Under the pieces are notes generated by a model. It saw nothing but the letters and a program-made list of their open reading frames with translations. It made no database searches and had not been told where the DNA came from. 64,000 nt of DNA from Podocnemis expansa (lineage: Eukaryota; Chordata; Testudines; Podocnemididae), in NCBI GenBank assembly GCA_007922195.1, contig ML682067.1, positions 3,745,157 through 3,809,156 of the forward strand, read 5' to 3'. Of the stretch, positions 24,675-35,046 are shown piece after piece; positions within the stretch are counted from its first letter, which is position 1, and every line of letters begins with the position of its first letter. A program made the position numbers and the translations under genes.

Positions 24675-26299
24675 CAGGGGTCTCAAACATGTGGCTCATG
24701 GGCCACATGTGGCCCACAGCATTACTTCCTGTGGCCCCTGATGACTCCTGGAATCCAGGGGTTTCCAACCCCTTCACCCTGTGGGTCAAAATTGTCCCAT
24801 GGGGTTTCTCTGCCGGCTGGGAGCTCAGCATCTCCATCGCTTCTGGGGCAGGGGGGGCTGCAACGCACCACCTGCCCTGCCCCCTGGGTCATCAAACACT
24901 GCCAGGGAGGAGCTGAATTGTGTCTGGGAGCTGTAGCACTCACACACGCTCAGGCTGAAAGGAGGGTAGCCTGAGTGTGTGGGGAGGGTTCATGGGGGAT
25001 CTGTGGTGGGGGAGCTCCAGGAAGCCCTGAGTGGTGCAGGGGGGACAAGGGCCATAACTAGGCCAGGGCAAAGTCCCAGGAATGGCATTTTAAAGTGTCC
25101 TGGCCAGGCAGGGAGCTGCCTCAGGTCAAGAGTTCTTAAAACTCCTGCGCTCAGGGCCGTTGGGGAAGTGGGGCCCAGGGCCACTTGGCCAGGGGGGCAT
25201 CCCCACCCCCACCCCACAGAGGAGGAGGGAAGTGCAGGCCAAGCTGACCTGATCCATACCAGAACACCAGCAATGCAAAGCCCATGGGAGCCAGCCCTGG
25301 CTGACGCTGCTGCCCCCAGCCCTGAGACCGCTGGTAGGAGCCCGCTCTGGCCGAGGCTATGCCACTTGTGGGGGTCTGTCCCCAGCCACAGCCAGGCTGC
25401 TGGGAACCATCCTGTGTGGGCAGGGCAGGCCAGCCCAGGGAGCCTGGGCCCAAGCCACATGCACCTTCCCCGCCCCTAGGCCTGCCTGCTCTTGGCCAGG
25501 GAAGGGGGGAGGGAGCCCAGCCTGTGGCACTGCTGCTCTGGTGGTCATGTAAGCGGGGGATCAGCTCGGGGGAGCATGGCTGCTAGGAGGGTGGTCGGCT
25601 TGGGGGAGCACGGAGAGCTGGCGGCAGGGTGGGGGGTTAGGGGACTTAGGGAAGGGCCTGGGGAGTGGGGGGGAGCTGGTGGCAGGGTTTGGGGGGGTTA
25701 AGAAAGGGCCTGGAAGCAGGGGAGCTGGCAGCAGGGTGGGGAGGTTAGGAAAGGGCCCGGGAAGCTGGGGGAGCTGGCAGCAGGGTGGGGGCATTAGGGA
25801 AGGGCCTGGAGGAGAGCAGGGAGCTGCAAGCAGGGTTGAGGAGTTAAGGAAGGGCCCAAGGGACTGCAGGGAGCTGGCAGCACCATGCAGGGGGTAGGGA
25901 AGGGCCCAGAGAGCATGGGGAGCTGGCAGCACTCTGGGGGGGGATGGTTAGGGAAGAGCATGAGGAACTGGTGGCACCATGCAGAGTTTAGGGCAGGGCC
26001 TGGAGGAAAGCAGGGAGCTGGTGACAGGATGGGGTGTTAAAGAAGTGGTTTGGGGTTTGGGGCAACTTGGGGGAAGCCAGCGGCAGGCCGAGGGGGTGGG
26101 GAACTGGGTCCGTCCGGCAGTGAGCATCTGTATCTGTCCCCAGCCACCGCAGAAAGGCCGCTGGGGACAGATCTGGCTCCGCGCTGCTGGACCAGATTGG
26201 GCCCCGGGCTGGGGGAGGGCACTTGTTTGGGGTGCGGCCCTTGGGCCAATATCCTGGTCCTCATGTGACCCTAGTGGTGATTTGACTTTGAGACCCCTG
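24675..26299. mobile_element. Non-autonomous hAT element, 1.6 kb, GC-rich
   Basis: The target duplication CACTAGTA is perfect (24667-24674 and 26300-26307). The termini CAGGGGTCTCAAA and TTTGAGACCCCTG are perfect 13-bp inverted repeats. The interior is strongly GC-rich and contains a purine-rich minisatellite (25590-26045). Long open frames on both strands reflect composition; none has transposase motifs. This is one of the best-defined elements in the window. Confidence 0.93.
25590..26045 (+). repeat. Minisatellite inside hAT element, about 55-60 bp unit
   Basis: Around seven to eight diverged units share GGGAGCTGGCAGCAGGGTGG and GGGAAGGGCC. The units differ by short insertions. Confidence 0.8.
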
Positions 26300-26444
26300 C
26301 ACTAGTATATGGTGAGAGCATACGTAAGAAGAGAGATGGAGCAGTTTTCAGGAGATAAAACATGACTTTAGCACAAGAGAGGCTTTGTTTCCAGTTCTGC
26401 TAGAAATGTTTTGTCCCTCAGTGAGCGTTTCCATATATAAGAGA

Positions 26445-26575
26445 AACAAACAAGTCCCGTGGTAGTTTTAAAGAATAGCAAATATATTTATCGCATGAGT
26501 GTTTGTGGGAGAAAATCCCACTTCCCACAAAAGCTCATGTGATAAATAAATTTGTTACTCTAAAAATTCCTGTGC
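26445..26575. repeat. Penelope-like terminal repeat, palindromic, at left end of complex
   Basis: ACAAGTCCCGTGGTAG and TTTGTGGGAGAAAATCCC are followed at once by the opposite-strand form CCCACAAAAGCTCATGTG and AATAAATTTGTTACTC. It lies directly against the inverted PLE coding segment, so it is probably the terminal repeat of that same insertion. Confidence 0.75.
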
Positions 26576-26986
26576 TGCCATGGGGAGTTTCTTGAGTAGC
26601 TGTTATTCCTTTTGGTATTCCTCAGTGGGGCCAGAGAAATGTGGTTTGTATAATGTGTTGGAGATTTGTTTATGAGCCTCCTGATGGTAATCCAATTTAT
26701 TCATGATGACGACAGCACCTCCTTTGTCAGCCTCCTTAATAATAATAATAATCATGTCAGAGCTGTTTCTGAGGCTCTGGATGACATTGCATTCTGCATG
26801 GCTGAGGTTATGGTATAAGGAATGTTGTTTGTTCATGATTTCAGCCTTTGCACGGTGGCGGAAACAATCTATGCAGAAGTCTAGTCTGTTCTGACCATCA
26901 GGAGGAGTCCATGAAGACTATTTCTTCTTGTGGTGGTGGGAGGAAGGTAGCTGTAGGTCATTGCTTTGATCGTTGATGTGATGGAA
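26576..26986 (-). pseudogene. Penelope-like N-terminal/RT coding segment, inverted
   Basis: Read on the minus strand this encodes part of a PLE protein upstream of the RT core: WTPPDGQNRLDFCIDC, then EIMNKQHSLYHNLSHAE and IIKEADKGGAVVIMNK, the last being the ADKGGAVV motif of PLE reverse transcriptases. A stop occurs after EEYQKE. The segment ends in LLKKLPMAAQE, and the plus-strand segment beginning near 33006 resumes with QEQIKTDTPQ. So it is the 5' part of the same element in inverted orientation. The DIRS insertion at 26987 cuts it. Confidence 0.88.
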
Positions 26987-27013
26987 GAAGAGGTTACTTA
27001 CCTGTAACCAGTG

Positions 27014-27192
27014 TTCTTCGAGAGGTGTTGCTCCTGGCCATTCCCCCGTAGGTGTCTGCACGCCACGTGCACGGCACACCGGAATGTTTCCCTTAGAGTA
27101 CCCGTAGGGCCGGCTGTAGTGCCCCCTGGAGTGGTGCCTTCGCCGCTTCCCATATAGCGTCCAGCCGGCCCCTCCCCTCCTCAGTTCCTTCT
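27014..27192. repeat. DIRS terminal inverted repeat, left copy
   Basis: It starts TTCTTCGAG and contains CCATTCCCCCGTAGGTGTCT and AGAGTACCCGTAGGGCCGGC. It is the reverse complement of 32724-32894 with scattered substitutions. About 27 further bases at 26987-27013 (GAAGAGGTTACTTACCTG and so on) lie outside this homology and pair only with the internal complementary region. Confidence 0.9.
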
Positions 27193-27221
27193 ACCCTTAT
27201 TCCGATGCGGGGAGGCGGGAG

Positions 27222-27326
27222 GGAATGGAATGTCCAGGAGCAACACCTCTAGAAGAACACTGGTTACAGGTGAGTAACCTCTTCTTCTTCTTCAAGTGAT
27301 TGCTCCTGTCCATTCCCCCGTAGGTG
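27222..27326. repeat. DIRS internal complementary region
   Basis: The left half (27222-27283, with ACACTGGTTACAGGTGAGTA) is the reverse complement of the element's left outer end at 26987-27050. The right half (27284-27326, with AAGTGATTGCTCCTGTCC) is the reverse complement of its right outer end at 32850-32894. The halves meet in a CTTCTTCTTCTTC run. In DIRS elements this region is thought to template joining of the two ends into a circle. Confidence 0.9.
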
Positions 27327-27358
27327 AGTATCTAGCCTTACCTTGGAGGTGGGAGGAA

Positions 27359-28360
27359 TCAACAGCCTACCGACTGCAACACCGCTCTATCCACTGCCTC
27401 ATCCTGCTGAGCCTGCTGGATGATGGCATAGTGTTGTGCAAAGATATGCGAGGAGGACCACGTTGCCGCTTTGCAGATATCGGTGACCAGAACCCCTGCC
27501 AAGAAAGCTGTCGAGGCCACCTGTGCTCTGGTCGAGTGGGCGTTCACCCTTGGTGGGTACTTTCCCTCTAGCTTGTAGCACTCCTTAATACATGCTACAA
27601 TTCAGGAGGCAATTCTCTGTGAAGAGGCAGGTCGGCCCTTCATTCTTTCTGCAACAACTATGAAGAGTTGCGTTGTCTTGCATAAAGGCTTCGTCCTTTC
27701 AGTATAGAAGGCTAATGCCCTTCGCACGTCCAAAGTGTGGAGACGCCTATCCTCCTCTGTGATGTGAGGTTTAGGCCAGAAGATCGGTAAGCAAATGTCC
27801 TGATTCAGATGAAACTGTGACACCACCTTAGGCCGAAAAGCTGGGTGGGGGCGTAACTGAACCTTGTCCTTAAAAAATAGAGTATACAGCGGTTCAGCTG
27901 ACAAGGCCCGTAACTCTGACACTCTCCTAGCTGATGTGACTGCTACCAAAAATGCCACCTTCCACGAAAGGTAGAGCAAGGAGCATGTTGCCAAGGGCTC
28001 GAACGGCGGCTTTATGAGTCTAGATAGGACTAAGTTCAGGTCCCATTGTGCTGCCGGCAGTTTGATCGACGGGTACAACTTAGACAGACCTTTCAAAAAC
28101 CGTTTAACTATAGGTGTTGTGAACAAGGAAGAATGCTCCGAGGTGCGGTGGAAGGCTGAAATAGCCGCCAAATGGACCTTAAGGGAAGCTACAGACAATC
28201 CCAAAACCTTCAAATGCCATAAGTAATCTAAGAGTCTCTGAACAGGAAGAGTGAAGGGGTCCCACCCTTTGTCCATGGACCACTGAGCAAACTTCTGCCA
28301 CTTGGCCTTGTATGACACTCTGGTGGAATGTTTTCTACTACCGCAGAGAATCCTCTGCAC
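27359..28360 (-). pseudogene. DIRS tyrosine recombinase, one in-frame stop
   Basis: This ORF encodes the integrase-type enzyme of the element. The first Met is MQRILCGSRKHSTRVSYKAK. SARRVSELRAL (near 27908-27934) carries the first catalytic Arg. HSTR (27527-27538) is the HxxR motif, and FAQHYAI supplies the catalytic Tyr (codon 27427-27429). A TGA at 27602-27604 separates HxxR and Tyr from the rest while the frame is unchanged, so this is a point lesion. The reading frame ends at 27359 just before the internal complementary region and lies about 30 bp after the RT ORF. The catalytic set is otherwise present. A start further upstream, overlapping the RT ORF, is possible. Confidence 0.88.
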
Positions 28361-28389
28361 CAGAAAGGAGCATAATTGCTCGCCTCTTG

Positions 28390-30418
28390 TTAGCTATGAA
28401 GGATCCACCCGTGGAGGTGCAAGGCCTCCAGGCTGGGGTGAAGCAAGCGGCCATTGTCCTGGGTCAAGAGGTCCTGTCTCCGTGGGAGCTGGATCGGGCT
28501 GTGAATTGCCAGTCTCATGAGGGTCGAGAACCAGTGCTGCCTCGGCCAAGCTGGTGCTATCAGAATGACCCGCGCCCTTTCCGCTCTTATCCTCTGAAAC
28601 ATCTTGGGCACTAATGGGGTTGGGGGGCAGGCACAGAGTACCCGACCCGACCATGGAATGTCGAAAGTGTCTGCAAGCAAGCCCAGGCTGCGACCCCTGA
28701 AGGAACAGAACTCCGGGCATTTCTTGTTGACCTTGGAGGCGAATAGATCCAGATGGGGATGACCCCACCTCTGGAAGAGGTCCTCCACCACTTCCCAATT
28801 CATCGACCATTCGTAGGTCATAAACCTCCTGCTGAACGCATTCACTAAGCAATTTTGGAAGCCCGGTACATAAGAAGCTACAGGGCGAATCCTGTGGAGA
28901 ATGCAAAACTCCCAAAGCTCCATTGCCTCCTGGCACAGCTGCCTCAAATGAGCACCCCCTTGCCTGTTGATATAAAACATCGCGGAAGTGTTGTCCATCC
29001 GTATAGAGACTGTCCTCCCTTCTAGGGCCTCTCAAAACACCGTGCAAGCCAGGTGAACAGCTCTGAGCTCTTTGATATTGATGTGTAAGAGCATATCCTT
29101 GTCCTCCCAAAGGCCTTGCGTTCTGAAATGCCCCAATGCCCCCCCCCCATTCCCGGTCTGACGCATCCGTTATGAGGCAGAGCGACGGGCAAGCGGAGTG
29201 GAAGGGGACTCCGGAGCATAGGGTGGTTTCCTGACTCCACCACATAAGGGACTTCTGCACTGGTGCTGGTACGGTGACCATCCCATCCAGACTGTCCCTT
29301 CCTGGATTGAACACGCTCACCAGCCATAACTGCAGTGGGCGCATGTGGAAGCGGGCATGCTCCACAACAAATGTGCACACCGCCATAAGACCTAGCAGTC
29401 GGAGACATTCCCTGACGGAGGTCATTGGAAACTTTGCTAAGGAGTCCACCAACCGTCTTATCATCTGGGAGCGAGTTAATGGGAGACTCGCCCTTGCTGT
29501 CACCGAGTCCAGGACTGCCCCAATAAACTCTATCCTTTGAGTTGGCTGCAACCTTGACTTTTGGGTGTTTATCAGCAGACCCAGATGAGCAAATAGGGAC
29601 TGCACCATCGACAAGGGAGACAGCACCTCCTGCCCCGAGTGACCTGAGACCAACCAGTCATCGAGATATGGAAAGAGAGTGACCCCGCGCCATCTGAGGA
29701 ATGCTGCTACCACCGCGAGGCACTTTGTGAATGCTTGAGGCGCTGCTGAGAGGCCAAATGGGAGAACAGCAAATTGCAAATGTCTTTGGCCTACAATGAA
29801 CCGCAGAAATTTCCTGTGCTTGGGTTTGATTGCAATATGGAAATATGCATCCTGTAGGTCTAGGGCAATGTACCAATCGCCCAGATCCAGAGCAGGAATG
29901 ATTGAGGAGAGGGATACCATACAAAAACAGGTCTTTCGAAGAAAACAGTTGAGGCGCCGTAAGTCCAGAATAGGCCATAAACCTCCCTTCGCCTTGGGGA
30001 TAAGGAAATAGTGGGAATAGAACCCCCAGCCCTCCCTGCCCGTTGGAACCTCCTCCACTGCCCCTTTCTGCAGCAAGATCTGGACCTCCTGGAGCAACAA
30101 CTGCTCGTGTGCCCGGTCCCTAAAAGGGGGTTGGTTAGAAGGGGGGGCCGACGGGGGTAACGAAGAAAATTGGAGGGAATAACGCTCCTGTATAGTTTGA
30201 AGCACCCATCTGTCCAAAGTTATCTGCAGCCACTCCAGCAGGAAGTGGGATAATCTGTTTGCAAACAAGGGAGTCTCTGGATCTGCTGGTATTGGTAGGT
30301 TGCCCTGGGGCTGTCCTTCAAAAGGTCTTTTTAGGGGCTGATGACTGCAGAGAGCCCCCTTGATTATTGGATTGGCGTCCAGCACCCCTACAGCCACCCC
30401 TATTTTGTCTCCGGTCAT
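28390..30418 (-). pseudogene. DIRS reverse transcriptase/RNase H, frameshifted
   Basis: The start overlaps the gag 3' end by about 100 bases. RT motifs include WYIALDLQDAYFHI, VLPFGLSAAPQAF and FPYLDDWLVS (YLDD at 29657-29668). RNase H starts at LITDASDREWGGG. A run of ten G (29139-29148 on this strand) appears one base too long: after it the frame that makes sense is the neighbouring one, giving LGHFRT, NIKELRAVHL and RMDNTSAMFYINRQGG, then the C-terminal WGHPHLDLFAS and VILIAPAWPRQHW. That frame also has one TGA at 29032-29034. The 674-residue uninterrupted frame therefore ends in shifted sequence. I did not identify a methyltransferase domain, which some DIRS elements carry. Confidence 0.9.
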
Positions 30419-32596
30419 AGTCCGATCGGCGGTGGTATGTCTGAGGTGGAGGCAATGGTTTGAAGGGCTTTCTCTGGGCCGCTGGAGTGTGAAGGCCCAG
30501 TGACTTAATCAAAGCCCTCGAGTCCTTCAAGGTCTGCAGATGGGTGTCTGTTTGCTGGGAAAATAGCTTGGGCCTCTCAAATGGAAGGTCCTGAATGGTA
30601 GCTTGAACCTCCCGCGGAAGACCCAAAGCTTGCAGCCACGAATTCCTCCACATGGTGATCCCCGAGGCCATGTTGCGAGCTGCCGCATCTGCTGCATCCA
30701 GGGCTGACTGCAGAAGCGCCTTGGAGACTACCTTTCCCTCCTTGGTGGAGGCCGTCAGTTCAGACCTAGAGTTCTGGTCCAAAGAGTCTGAAAATTTCTC
30801 TAGCGAAGACCAGGCGTTGAAGATGTATCTGCTGAGGATCACTTGTTGGTTAGCGATCCTCAGCTGCAATCCCCCCGTCGAATAGACCTTGTGCCCAAAC
30901 CGGTCTAATTTCTTTGCCTCCTTGGATTTGGGCGTAGGTCCCTGGTGGCCCTGCCGTTCTCTCTCATTGGCAGCAGCTACCACTAAGGAGCCCGGAACTG
31001 GGTGAGAGTAAAAATGTTCATATCCCTTAGAAGGGACAAAGTACTTCCTCTCCACCCGCTTTGCCATAGGGGAAATCGAGGCTGGCGTGTGCCATAAGGC
31101 TTTTGTGGTGCTCCCTTTTATTAAGACTGTGCAGAGCACAATACGATTTGGGCCTTCCGGGAGGAGAATATCCACCATGGGATCAGCGTCCTTTGATATT
31201 TCCTCTGCTTGTAAGTTAAGGCCCCTGGCCACCCTGCAAAGGAGCTCCTGGTGGGCCTTGGCATCATCCGGGATAGTCACCAGCTTGGCTCCCGCCACCG
31301 CCTCATCAGGAGGTGACAATGACGATTCCTCCAATTCAGGGCCCCTGGGTTGGGCCTCAGACGGTGCACTGCAACCCCCGCTGACCAGGCTGGCACGATC
31401 CTGCTCACCCCCCAGCGACTCAATGTCCAAAATTCGCTGGAACCCAGTGGGGCAGTGGCGGTGAAGGACGGCGGTGGCCGAGACCCTGACCCCAACGGTG
31501 GGGCAGCTGGTCTGGATCCCTGGTCCTGTTGAAAAGCCCAAGGTGTCCAAAAAGGCCAATGGACACCAGGCTGCCAACCAGTCCACTGAGGATGGAACGG
31601 TGGGGCCAATTGAGCCGGTTGAGAAGGCGGTACGGTACTGCGATGGGACCTCCCATGCCCGATCTCCTCTACCGAACTTGCAGATGGGCTGCTCCTCGGG
31701 GACCACGGAGGGGCTGCAGATGGTGCTGGGGAACGGTGCTGACCACCACCCCGGGACTCCCCATGCCGACGAGCTGGGGAGCTCTCTGCTCGAGACGGTA
31801 CTGGCGACCGGTACCGTGGGGCTCCTGCTGCGGCCACAATCGCCGGCGGTACCGTAGAATGTTGCCATGACTGCGGTACCGCTACTGGCCGAGGTCTCTT
31901 CAGCTCTGGAGAAGGAGCTTGGAGCAGCATGGGTTTTCCTCGTGACGGCACCGCTCTGCTAGGCGCCGGAGGAGGCAGCCCCAGTACCGCCGAAATAGGT
32001 TGCACTGCCAAACTCTGCGCTGCCTCAAATGCCTCTGGAGTGGAAGGCAGCAGGATGTCCTCTGCCAAAATGTCCCTAGTGGGGGAGGATACCGAGACTG
32101 GGCTAGGTTGGCTAATAGTCGGCACCGCATGAGAGGAGTTGGAATGAGCTAGGCCAACCCAGCTCTGACTAGGCTCCTTGCGGGGTGACTGTCTCTCTGT
32201 CCTCTTCTTCTTCTTAGCCGGTGCCGGGGACAGTGAGCGATGCCATTTCCGGCTACCAGAGTCTGAGTCCTTGTGCGGTTTAGCGCGCCAATGTTCCGGT
32301 GCCACCTTCGGCGCCAAGGACGCTGGTGCACTCTGCACCGACGGTGCCATACTTGAGCTTGTCTCCATGGGGGCGGGCCACAAGGCTTCCTCCATCATGT
32401 GAAGTTTAAGCTGCTGGACTCTGTCCTTCTGAGTCCTGGGTTTGAAACCCCGACAGATTTTGCACTTCTCAGCAAGATGAGCTTCCCTGAGGCACAGGAG
32501 ACAGGCGCTATGTGGATCATCCACAGGCATCGGCCTCTTACATCTGAGGCATGTCTTGAACCCCGGCATAGCCCGACCCCGAGCCCAGGGGGGCAC
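30318..32596 (-). pseudogene. DIRS gag-like protein, Cys/His-rich N-terminus, frameshifted
   Basis: Two overlapping frames together cover about 750 residues: 31277-32596 (439 aa) and 30318-31868 (516 aa). The N-terminus has GFKTCLRCKRPM, HSACLLCLREAHL and KCKICRGF, three CxxC-type pairs with interspersed His, probably zinc-binding. A Ser/Pro/Arg-rich low-complexity stretch follows. The C-terminal part has SPPDEAVAGAKLVTIPDD, KYFVPSKGYEHFYSHP, LLQSALDAADAAARN, IQDLPFERPKLFSQQTD and a basic Arg/Gly/Gln tail. The sensible frame switches between about 31430 and 31600. Start may be the ATG at 32596 or the one at 32569, just before GFKTCLRC. Nucleic-acid binding is an inference from the Cys/His motif and basic tail. 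Confidence 0.8.
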
Positions 32597-32723
32597 AAAC
32601 TAAACTACTAACTAACTATAACACTAACTAACACTAACAACTAATTGGTACTCCGTAGGCAAAAACTTGCCGCTAGAAAAACTGCTTAAGCAGCACTCGT
32701 TCCAGCGACTGTCAGGGCAGTAA

Positions 32724-32894
32724 AGAAGGAACTGAGGAGGGGAGGAGCCGGCTGGACACTATATGGGAAGCAGTGAAGGCACCACTTCAGGGGACGCTAC
32801 AGCCGGCCCTACGGGTACTCTAAGGGAAAAAAATTCCAGCGTGCCATGCAGACACCTATGGGGGAATGGACAGGAACAATCACTCGAAGAAGAA
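32724..32894. repeat. DIRS terminal inverted repeat, right copy
   Basis: Reverse complement of 27014-27192. It ends CACTCGAAGAAGAA against PLE sequence at 32895. Being at the 5' side of the minus-strand element, it and the following ~130 bases form the leader before the gag ORF. Confidence 0.9.
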
Positions 32895-33005
32895 ATATTC
32901 CTTCAGTTTGAGATGGCAAAAGTAGTCCTCCAGGTTACTACAGAAGATTATCTTATGTGTGGGGGATTGTGGGGCAGAAGGAAAATCCCCAAGATAGCAT
33001 TGATT
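32895..33005 (-). pseudogene. Penelope-like N-terminal coding segment, inverted (second half)
   Basis: On the minus strand this reads CYLGDFPSAPQSPTHK and IIFCSNLEDYFCHLKLKEY, and continues in frame across the DIRS into FHHINDQSNDLQ at 26986. It is the 5' end of the inverted PLE segment. The switch to plus-strand PLE coding lies at about 32995-33015. Confidence 0.8.
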
Positions 33006-34525
33006 CCTCTGCAGGAACAAATCAAGACGGACACACCACAACACCAACCTGGGATATTCTATTTACTATCAAAAATCCATTAAAAAGGAAACCCTACATG
33101 CTTTGGCACTCTTACAGCAGACTTATCTGGCTGCATGGACTCTCTCCTCAGACCCTGCAATATCAACACTCCTACCTATCTTCGAGATGCCACAGACTTA
33201 CTGAGAAAAATCCAATCCATTGGTGAGCTTCCAGAAAACACCATCCTGGCCACTATGGACACAAAAACTCTTTACCCCAACCTCTCACACAAAGACGGAT
33301 TACAAACTATTAGAAGAACCATCCCAGATGATGCCACAACACACCCCATGACTGAACTTTGTGACTTTGTACTCACCTACAACCATTTCAGATCTGAGGA
33401 TAATTTATACCTTCAAGTCAGCGGCACTGCTGTGGGTACCTGTGTAGCCCCACAATATGCCAACATTTTTATGGCCAACTTAGAACATCGCTTCCTCAAG
33501 TCTCATCCCAAAGCACCTCTCCTCTACATAAGCTATATTGATGACATCATCATCATCTGGGCCCATGGTAGGGATCCCCTTGAAGATTTCCACAGAGATT
33601 TCAACAATTTGCACTCCATAATCAAACCCAGCCAGGACCACTCCACACAGAAGATTTGCTTTCTGGGCACTACAGTATGAATTAGTGATAGACAGATAAA
33701 CACCATCCTATGCCAAAAACCTAGTGATTGGTATGGTTACCTACATCCTGAGAGCTTTCATCCAAAAGTACACCACACAATCCATTGTCTACAGCCAAGC
33801 CCTACGATATAACCACATTTGCTCTGATACCTCAGACAGAGACAAACACCTTCAGGATTTCCATTAAGGATTCTTAAAACTATGGTACCCATCTGTGGAA
33901 GTGAAAAAACAGAGCCAGGTGGGTAACCAGAAGTCATCTACTACAGGAGTAGCTCAAGAAAGAAAACAACAGAATGCCACTAGTCATCACCTATAAGCCC
34001 CAAGTCAGACCTCTACAGCACATCACCAAGGATTTACAGGGTATTCTACAAGATGATCCCTCACTCTCTCAAGCCTTGGGAGACAGACCTCTCCTCGCTT
34101 ATAGAGAGCCCCCAACTTTAAGCAGACAATCACCAGCAACTACAGACCTAACAACTGAACCATTAAAGCAGGCATATAGCTCTGCAACAAACCACACTAC
34201 CTACTTTGCTCACATATCTGCACAAAAAAACACCATCACAGGACCTAATCAAACCAGCTACTCAATCAAGGGCTTATTCACCAACATTATTTATGCCATT
34301 ATGTGCCAGAAATGCGCTCCTCCCTTATATGTTGGACAAACAGGACAGTCTCTGCACAAAAGAATGAATGGATACAAAATTGACAACAGAAATCACAATG
34401 TTCAAAACCTAGTAGGTGAGCATGTCAATCTTCCTGATCACCCCACTGATGATCTGCTAATAGCTGTGCTTGAACAACTGAATAATGCATTAAGGCTTCA
34501 AAGAGAAACTGCAGAATTTCACTGA
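33006..34525 (+). pseudogene. Penelope-like RT and GIY-YIG endonuclease, degraded
   Basis: This plus-strand segment carries the PLE catalytic core. QEQIKTDTPQ and GIFYLLSKIH open it; a stop and a deletion follow near 33083. Then come TILATMDTKTLYPNLSHKDG, GTCVAPQYANIFMANLEHRF (palm motif) and SYIDDIIIIW (YIDD at 33534-33545). A stop at 33680 and a frame change lead through a thumb-like remnant to a second frame (33974-34525). There MCQKCAPPLYVGQTGQSLHKR is the Cys-pair plus GIY-YIG-type endonuclease core (LYVGQT at 34325-34342), with GEHVNLPDH after it. GIY-YIG endonucleases distinguish canonical PLEs. The coding part is broken by the CR1 insertion at 34526. The element is inactive. Confidence 0.9.
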
Positions 34526-35046
34526 TTAGCCTGCATCTGGAGTGTTGTGTCCAGTTTTGGGCTCCCCACTGTGAAAAGGATGTGGACAAATTAGAGAGTC
34601 CAGCAGAGGGCAATGAAAATGATTAGGGGGCTGGGGCACATGACTTACGAGGAGAGACTGAAGGAACTAGGCTTATTTAGACTGCAGAAGAGAAGATGGG
34701 GAGGAGGGGTCTGACAGCAACCTTCAGCTACTTGAAGGGGTGCTCCAGAAAGGAGGGAGCTTGGCTTTTCTCAGTGGTGACAGGGTAGAACAAGGAGCAA
34801 TGGTTTCAAGTTGCAGCTGGGAAGGTCTAGATTGGATTTTGGTAAAAACTTTCTCACTAGAAGGGTGGTGAAGCACTAGAATGGGTTGCGTAGGGAGGTG
34901 GTGGAATTTCCGTCTCTGGAAACTTTTAATAGCTGGTTGGATAAAACCCTGGCTGCGATGATTTAGTGGGAGTAGTCCCGCTTTTAGCAGGAGGTTGGAC
35001 TAGATGACCTCATGAGGTCCCTCCCAGCCCTGAGATTCTATGATTC
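34526..35046 (+). mobile_element. CR1 LINE 3' fragment inserted in the PLE
   Basis: The fragment includes GTGTTGTGTCCAGTTTTGGG, GAGAGACTGAAGGAACTAGG, GGTTGGACTAGATGACCTCA and ends GAGATTCTATGATTCTGAT, the typical CR1 3' end with its short octamer-like tail. It is 5'-truncated. PLE sequence stops at its left edge (TGCAGAATTTCAC) and resumes at 35047. Confidence 0.92.

Larger units (their letters stand above)
26987..32894 (-). mobile_element. DIRS-like tyrosine-recombinase retrotransposon, nearly complete (5.9 kb)
   Basis: The element has what I would expect of the DIRS order: inverted terminal repeats (27014-27192 and 32724-32894), three ORFs in the order gag, RT/RNase H, tyrosine recombinase, and an internal complementary region (27222-27326) next to the 3' repeat. 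The borders come from the host PLE: joining 26986 to 32895 restores a continuous PLE reading frame (LKLKEY then FHHIND). There is no target duplication, as expected for recombinase-mediated insertion. The known DIRS route is reverse transcription, a circular intermediate and recombination. Lesions (a gag frameshift, a G-run shift and a stop in the RT ORF, a stop in the recombinase) suggest it is inactive but fairly young. Edges are uncertain by about three bases because GAA is repeated there. Confidence 0.93.

Noticed and set aside
24979..25548. Overlapping frames of 100-166 residues on both strands
   Set aside because: They lie wholly inside the hAT element 24675-26299 and reflect base composition.
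26700..26760. Run of AAT/ATT triplets resembling a microsatellite
   Set aside because: It encodes the run of Ile in the PLE protein segment, so it is part of that ORF, though slightly expanded.
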